NCBI RefSeq assembly: GCF_900109195.1
Contig: NZ_FNZG01000002.1
Span: 566,191-630,190, forward strand
Length of the DNA stretch: 64,000 nucleotides
Reading direction: 5' to 3'
Source: Pseudooceanicola nitratireducens
GTDB lineage: Bacteria; Pseudomonadota; Alphaproteobacteria; Rhodobacterales; Rhodobacteraceae
This document shows, piece after piece, positions 60,156-64,000 of the stretch. Numbering within the stretch: the stretch's first letter is position 1; the number at the start of each line of letters is the position of its first letter. The position numbers were made by a program, and so were the translations under genes. A model generated the notes under the pieces. That model ran no database searches. It saw only the letters and a program-made list of their open reading frames with translations, and was not told the origin of the DNA.

Positions 60156-61873
60156 TGGCTCTCGCCGAAAGGATCAGCTTGCGCGACGGTTCGCACGATA
60201 GCGGCGGCGATGTCGTCCTGGGTGACGATTTTGTCGCCCCGAACGCGACCGTTGACGAAGAACTGCGGGCCCGCCGTGAGCGGCGCGGATTGTTTTCGCT
60301 CAAAGCCTCGCCGCTGACGCGCAAGATCATCATCTTCAACCTGATCGCGCTGAACGTGCTGGTCGCCGGGATCCTCTATCTCTCGGCGTCGCGCGACAGC
60401 CTTGTCACGCAGCGCGCCGGCAGCCTGGTGAGCGAGGCCGAGCTGATCGCCGATGTCTTCGAGGTCGGGCTGAACGTGGCCGAGGCCCCCGCCGGGGTCC
60501 TCGACGACCGCGTGATCGACGCGACACTTGGCGGGCTGGATCTGCGGCGCGGGATCGAACTTTACGTTTTCGACACCGATGGACGGCTGGTTGGCCAGAT
60601 GACCGGGGCCGGCATCCAGGCGCTTGGTTCGTCCGGCGAGGCCGCGCAGGACAATACGATCATCATCAATTTCCTGACCTTCCTCTGGGATGGCATGGCT
60701 TCGGTCTTTTCCTCGGGCAAGCGCGAGGTGGTCGAGCTTCCGGTCGAGGATCAGGCGCGGTCGCTGGTTGATGCCTCGCTGAGCGGGGACACCCAGGTCA
60801 GCATCGGGCGCGGCGACGCGGGCAGTTTCATCGCCGTGGCCTCGCCCGTGATGGTCGACGGCCTGGCCGTGGGCACCGTGGCGCTGGCGTCGTCCGCAGG
60901 GCAGATCGACGCGATCGTCCGGGCCGAACGGGAACGCGTGCTGCAGATGTTCGTCATCGCCACGCTGGTGTCCGTGGGTCTCAGCCTGGTTCTTGCCTCG
61001 ACCATCGCCAATCCGCTGGCCGACCTGGCCGCCGCGGCCGAGGTCGGGCGCGACAAGAAGGGCAACAACGTTGCGCCGGCGCGGGTGCGAATCCCCGATC
61101 TGACCGCCCGCCCGGATGAGATCGGTCGCCTGTCGGGCGCGCTGCGGGGCATGGTTTCCGCGCTATACGAACGGATCGACGCGAACGAACAATTCGCCGC
61201 CGACGTCGCGCATGAGATCAAGAACCCGCTGGCATCGCTCCGCTCGGCCGTGGTGACGCTGCGGCTGGCCAAGCGCGAAGATCAGCGCACCCAGCTTCTG
61301 GACGTGATCGACCACGACGTGCGCCGCCTGGACCGTCTGGTCAGCGACATCTCCAATGCCTCGCGCCTGGACAGCGAGCTGGTGAAGGAAGAACAGGAAG
61401 CCTTCGATCTGGTGAAGATGCTGCGCAACCTCAGCGAATACCTGGGCGAACAGGCGTCGGACAAGGGCATCGACTTCATCTCGGACCTGCCTGACAATTC
61501 CATCGTCCTGGCCGGGCTGGAAGCACGGCTGGCGCAGGTTTTCGTCAACCTGATCACCAATGCGATCAGTTTCTGCGAAGACGGCGATGCGATCCGCGTC
61601 TGGGTGCGGCGGCGGGAAAACCGCGTGCTCGTGGTTGTAGAGGATACCGGGCCGGGCATCCCCGACAACGCGCTGACCAAGATCTTCAAGCGGTTCTATT
61701 CGCACCGTCCGGCGAATGACTTCGGAAACAACTCTGGCCTTGGGCTGGCGATCTCGAAACAGATCGTCGAGGCGCATGGCGGCGTCATCTGGGCCGAGAA
61801 CATCCGCCCGACCGATGCCGACATCACCTCGGATCCGCTTGGCGCGCGGTTCGTCGTCGGTCTTCCGATCTGA
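60155..61873 (+). CDS. chvG: sensor histidine kinase ChvG
   Basis: A 572-residue inner-membrane kinase. The N-terminal cytosolic part (about 50) is followed by TM1 (IIIFNLIALNVLVAGILYL), a periplasmic sensor region of about 190 residues, TM2 (MFVIATLVSVGLSLVLASTIANPLADL), and a HAMP linker. The H box is FAADVAHEIKNPLASLRSA (phospho-His), the N box NLITNAISFCEDG, and the G boxes DTGPGIP and GLGLAISKQIVEAHGG. It is the cognate kinase of ChvI. Confidence 0.96.
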   Translation: MALAERISLRDGSHDSGGDVVLGDDFVAPNATVDEELRARRERRGLFSLKASPLTRKIIIFNLIALNVLVAGILYLSASRDSLVTQRAGSLVSEAELIADVFEVGLNVAEAPAGVLDDRVIDATLGGLDLRRGIELYVFDTDGRLVGQMTGAGIQALGSSGEAAQDNTIIINFLTFLWDGMASVFSSGKREVVELPVEDQARSLVDASLSGDTQVSIGRGDAGSFIAVASPVMVDGLAVGTVALASSAGQIDAIVRAERERVLQMFVIATLVSVGLSLVLASTIANPLADLAAAAEVGRDKKGNNVAPARVRIPDLTARPDEIGRLSGALRGMVSALYERIDANEQFAADVAHEIKNPLASLRSAVVTLRLAKREDQRTQLLDVIDHDVRRLDRLVSDISNASRLDSELVKEEQEAFDLVKMLRNLSEYLGEQASDKGIDFISDLPDNSIVLAGLEARLAQVFVNLITNAISFCEDGDAIRVWVRRRENRVLVVVEDTGPGIPDNALTKIFKRFYSHRPANDFGNNSGLGLAISKQIVEAHGGVIWAENIRPTDADITSDPLGARFVVGLPI

Positions 61874-61887
61874 GGGGCGGGGGCAGC

Positions 61888-62319
61888 ATGACAGACGCCC
61901 CCGCGACCCTGACCCTACATGCCAGCACGATCGCCTGGGATGGGCGTGCGCTTCTGATCGAAGGGCCTTCGGGCGCGGGGAAGTCCGGGCTGGCGCTGGC
62001 GCTGATGGCCCATGGGGCGCAGCTGGTGGCCGATGACCGCACGATTCTGACCCGTGATGGCGACGCGCTGATCGCGCAGGCCCCCGACACGATCCGCGGC
62101 CGGATCGAGGCGCGCGGAATGGGCATCCTGAAGGCCGATCCCGCCGGGCCGACCCCGGTGGCGGCCATCGTCACCATGTCGGATGTGGAAACAGATCGTC
62201 TTCCGCCGCGACGCAGCAGGAATTTGCTGGGGATTCCGCTCCCCTTGCTTCACTATGTGGAGAGCCCGTATTTCGCCGCGTCCCTCTTGCAATATATGAA
62301 GGGGGGTCGTGATGCCTAG
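61888..62319 (+). CDS. hprK: HPr kinase/phosphorylase, short alphaproteobacterial form
   Basis: A 143-residue protein equal to the C-terminal catalytic domain of HprK; the N-terminal domain of Firmicutes enzymes is absent, as is normal in alphaproteobacteria. Walker A is EGPSGAGKSGLA, followed by QLVADDRTIL. The family GIRGxxEARGxGI-type segment is seen as DTIRGRIEARGMGIL. It phosphorylates a serine of HPr. It lies 14 bases after chvG. Confidence 0.94.
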   Translation: MTDAPATLTLHASTIAWDGRALLIEGPSGAGKSGLALALMAHGAQLVADDRTILTRDGDALIAQAPDTIRGRIEARGMGILKADPAGPTPVAAIVTMSDVETDRLPPRRSRNLLGIPLPLLHYVESPYFAASLLQYMKGGRDA

Positions 62320-62331
62320 GGAGGCCTGTTG

Positions 62332-63234
62332 ATGGGCGTTCAGAGCACAACATTGGAAGCCGCCCCGGCCGTGCGCCGGGTGCTGGTCACCGGCCCTTCC
62401 GGGGCCGGGCGCACCACGGCCATCCGTGCGCTGGAAGACCTGGGCTATGAGGCGATCGACAACCTGCCGCTGTCGCTGGTGCCGCGCCTGATGGAAGGCG
62501 GCGCAAGCCCCCGGCCCATGGCGCTTGGCATCGACGTGCGGAACCGCGATTTTTCCACCAATGCGCTGATCGAGACGATCGACACCTGGGGCGCGGACCG
62601 GACCCAGCCTCTTGAGGTGCTGTATATCGATTGCGCGGTCGAGACGCTGGTGAACCGCTTTTCCGAAACCCGCCGCCGCCATCCCATGGCCCCGGCGGAG
62701 ACGCCGCGCGACGGGATCGACAAGGAAATGGACCTGCTGGCCCCGATCCGGGCGCGGGCCGACATGCTGATCGACACGACCGAAATGTCGCCGCATGACC
62801 TGCGCGCCCAGATCGCGCAGTGGTTCGCGGTGTCGGAAACCCGGTCTCTCGCCGTCTCGATCCACTCCTTCAGCTACAAGCGCGGGCTGCCACGGGGCAT
62901 AGACATGGTGCTGGACACCCGATTCCTTTCCAACCCCTATTGGGAGGAAAGCCTGAGGGGGCTGGACGGCACCTCTGCTGCGGTGCAGAATTACGTCGCG
63001 TCAGACGAAAAGTTTACCGGCTTCTTCGACCGGGTTCTGGATCTGACGCGCACGCTTCTTCCCGCGTATGTGGATGAAGGAAAATCATATTTTGCAATCG
63101 CCTTTGGCTGTACGGGCGGGCAGCACCGGTCCGTGACCATGACAGAGCTTTTGGCCAAAGCCCTTGCAGAAGATGGCTGGCAGGTGTCAATTAGGCATCG
63201 GGAGCTTGAACGCCGCAGTGCGGCGCAGGCCTGA
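62332..63234 (+). CDS. rapZ: RNase adapter RapZ (YvcJ family NTPase)
   Basis: A 300-residue P-loop protein. Walker A is [13 protein letters not shown], with [26 protein letters not shown], the ETRRRHPM block, [26 protein letters not shown] and [11 protein letters not shown] near the end. In enterobacteria it steers RNase E processing of the GlmZ sRNA; in alphaproteobacteria its role is less clear. The ATG at 62332 has AGGGAGG upstream. Confidence 0.95.
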   Translation: MGVQSTTLEAAPAVRRVLVTGPSGAGRTTAIRALEDLGYEAIDNLPLSLVPRLMEGGASPRPMALGIDVRNRDFSTNALIETIDTWGADRTQPLEVLYIDCAVETLVNRFSETRRRHPMAPAETPRDGIDKEMDLLAPIRARADMLIDTTEMSPHDLRAQIAQWFAVSETRSLAVSIHSFSYKRGLPRGIDMVLDTRFLSNPYWEESLRGLDGTSAAVQNYVASDEKFTGFFDRVLDLTRTLLPAYVDEGKSYFAIAFGCTGGQHRSVTMTELLAKALAEDGWQVSIRHRELERRSAAQA

Positions 63235-63244
63235 AAGGGTGGGA

Positions 63245-63694
63245 ATGAACAAGACGGGCGCAATTCGCGCGGATCTGCACCAGGATGAGGGGCACCAGCC
63301 CCGGATCGGCATCGTGATCGTTGCCCATGGTGGACTTGCGCACGAATACCTGGCCGCGGTCGAACATGTCGTCGGGCAACAGGCCGGTATCCGTACCATT
63401 GCCATAGACGCCAATTGTGACCGTGGTGCGAAACAGGCCGAAATTTGCGATGCGGCGGATTCGGTCGACAGCGGCAATGGTGTCGTGGTGGTCGTGGACA
63501 TGTTCGGTGGCTCGCCCTCGAACCTGTCGATGATGGCCTGTCGTCCGCATGACCGGCGGATTCTGTACGGTGCCAACCTGCCTCTTCTGATCAAACTGGC
63601 GAAATGCCGGCACAAACCGTTGTCGGATGCTGTAGATGCCGCTACGGAAGCGGGACGCAAGTATATCGACAGCCAGAATCTCAGCACGCATTGA
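63245..63694 (+). CDS. PTS EIIA component, mannose family
   Basis: A 149-residue ManX-type EIIA. The phospho-His is in GIVIVAHGGLAHEYLAAVEHVVG, and VVDMFGGSPSNLSMM is the second family block. An extra 20-residue polar N-terminal extension precedes it. No EIIB or EIIC is nearby, so this is part of a regulatory phosphorelay with HPr and not a sugar transporter. It starts 10 bases after rapZ. Confidence 0.93.
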   Translation: MNKTGAIRADLHQDEGHQPRIGIVIVAHGGLAHEYLAAVEHVVGQQAGIRTIAIDANCDRGAKQAEICDAADSVDSGNGVVVVVDMFGGSPSNLSMMACRPHDRRILYGANLPLLIKLAKCRHKPLSDAVDAATEAGRKYIDSQNLSTH

Positions 63695-63699
63695 TCCCC

Positions 63700-63978
63700 A
63701 TGACCCAGACAGTGACCCGCACGTTTGAAATCGTGAACGAAAAGGGCCTGCACGCCCGTGCCTCGGCCAAGCTGGTCGAAGTGGTCGAGGATTTCGACGC
63801 CCGGGCCGAAGTCGCCCGCGACGGGATGAGCGCCAGCGGCGACAGCATCATGGGGCTTTTGATGTTGGCAGCGTCGAAGGGAACCACTATTGAGGTCCAA
63901 ACCTCGGGCCCCGAGGCCGTGGCGCTTGCGGATGCACTGCAGGCACTGGTGGCGAACAGGTTCGGCGAGGACATGTGA
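63700..63978 (+). CDS. ptsH: phosphocarrier protein HPr
   Basis: A 92-residue HPr. The EI-dependent phospho-His is in NEKGLHARASAKLVE, and the HprK target serine region is GDSIMGLLMLAASKGTTIEV. It passes phosphate to the adjacent EIIA and is controlled by HprK two genes upstream. It is 5 bases after the EIIA gene. A clear Shine-Dalgarno is not visible, so translation may be coupled. The operon probably continues past the window (ptsI expected). Confidence 0.95.
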   Translation: MTQTVTRTFEIVNEKGLHARASAKLVEVVEDFDARAEVARDGMSASGDSIMGLLMLAASKGTTIEVQTSGPEAVALADALQALVANRFGEDM

Positions 63979-64000
63979 GGCGTCGGGCATAGATCCGACC

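Overview
The window is a stretch of alphaproteobacterial chromosome, almost certainly from the Rhodobacterales (Roseobacter/Rhodobacter group). The evidence is high GC, dense genes with ATGA/TGATG-type stop-start overlaps, an atpI-B-E-F'-F operon with a duplicated b subunit, ccoGHIS, ethylmalonyl-CoA pathway methylsuccinyl-CoA dehydrogenase, a CbtAB cobalt transporter under a B12 riboswitch, and the alphaproteobacterial block pckA / chvI-chvG-hprK-rapZ-EIIA-HPr. No tRNA, rRNA, insertion sequence, prophage or CRISPR array was found.

Layout. 0.15-3.4 kb: minus-strand clpS, RsmC-like methyltransferase, SDR, hemF. 3.5-6.0 kb: HAD phosphatase and a secreted D,D-carboxypeptidase. 6.0-10.5 kb: ccoG-ccoH-ccoI-ccoS (cbb3 oxidase copper loading) behind an FNR-type box, without ccoNOQP. 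10.5-15.7 kb: two LysR regulators, two tiny ORFs, dinB, a DMT exporter, and an ArsR regulator with paired operators. 15.8-18.5 kb: the F0 part of ATP synthase. 18.7-29.4 kb: cobalamin and cobalt block 1 (cobO, cobN, cobW, cbtA, cbtB, riboswitch) with two GNATs, a TsoY-like membrane protein and a DUF1636 protein. 29.6-34.5 kb: smc, a probable 30-aa membrane protein and a MltB-type transglycosylase. 34.6-45.8 kb: cobalamin block 2 (cobD, cobC, then cbiX, cobH fusion, cobL, cobI, cbiG-cobJ fusion, cobM), with a Xi-class GST between. 46.5-54.3 kb: TRAP transporter, alanine dehydrogenase, a BKACE enzyme, a fasciclin protein and a Hint-domain protein. 54.3-57.5 kb: mcd, a TauE-type exporter and a DUF3859 protein. 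57.5-64 kb: pckA diverging from the ChvI/ChvG-HprK-RapZ-PTS cascade.

How it fits together. Two blocks supply cobalt import (CbtAB), cobalt handling (His-rich CobW, CbiX tail, two small His-rich proteins), corrin ring methylation (CobI, J, M, L, H), cobalt insertion (CobN and CbiX) and adenosylation/side-chain assembly (CobO, CobC, CobD). The ethylmalonyl-CoA pathway that contains Mcd has a B12-dependent mutase, so it is one consumer. The last 6.5 kb joins gluconeogenic PckA to a carbon/envelope-stress regulatory relay.

Most interesting observations: (1) a dispersed repeat (short stem-loop, then GAGTATTT or GGATATTT, then GGCAAGATGATG or GGCAAGAGGATG), eight copies here, six of them in or beside cobalamin genes. 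One copy lies in frame inside cobN, and two appear to supply the start codons of cobI and cobM. (2) A fusion of a DUF429-like domain to CobH. (3) A CbiG-CobJ fusion beside CbiX and CobN, mixing aerobic- and anaerobic-type cobalamin parts. (4) A probable 30-residue membrane protein with a near-perfect Shine-Dalgarno and a non-AUG start. (5) An SDR whose catalytic lysine is replaced by threonine. (6) Tandem ATTC-N8-GAAT operators in front of a TsoY-like gene.
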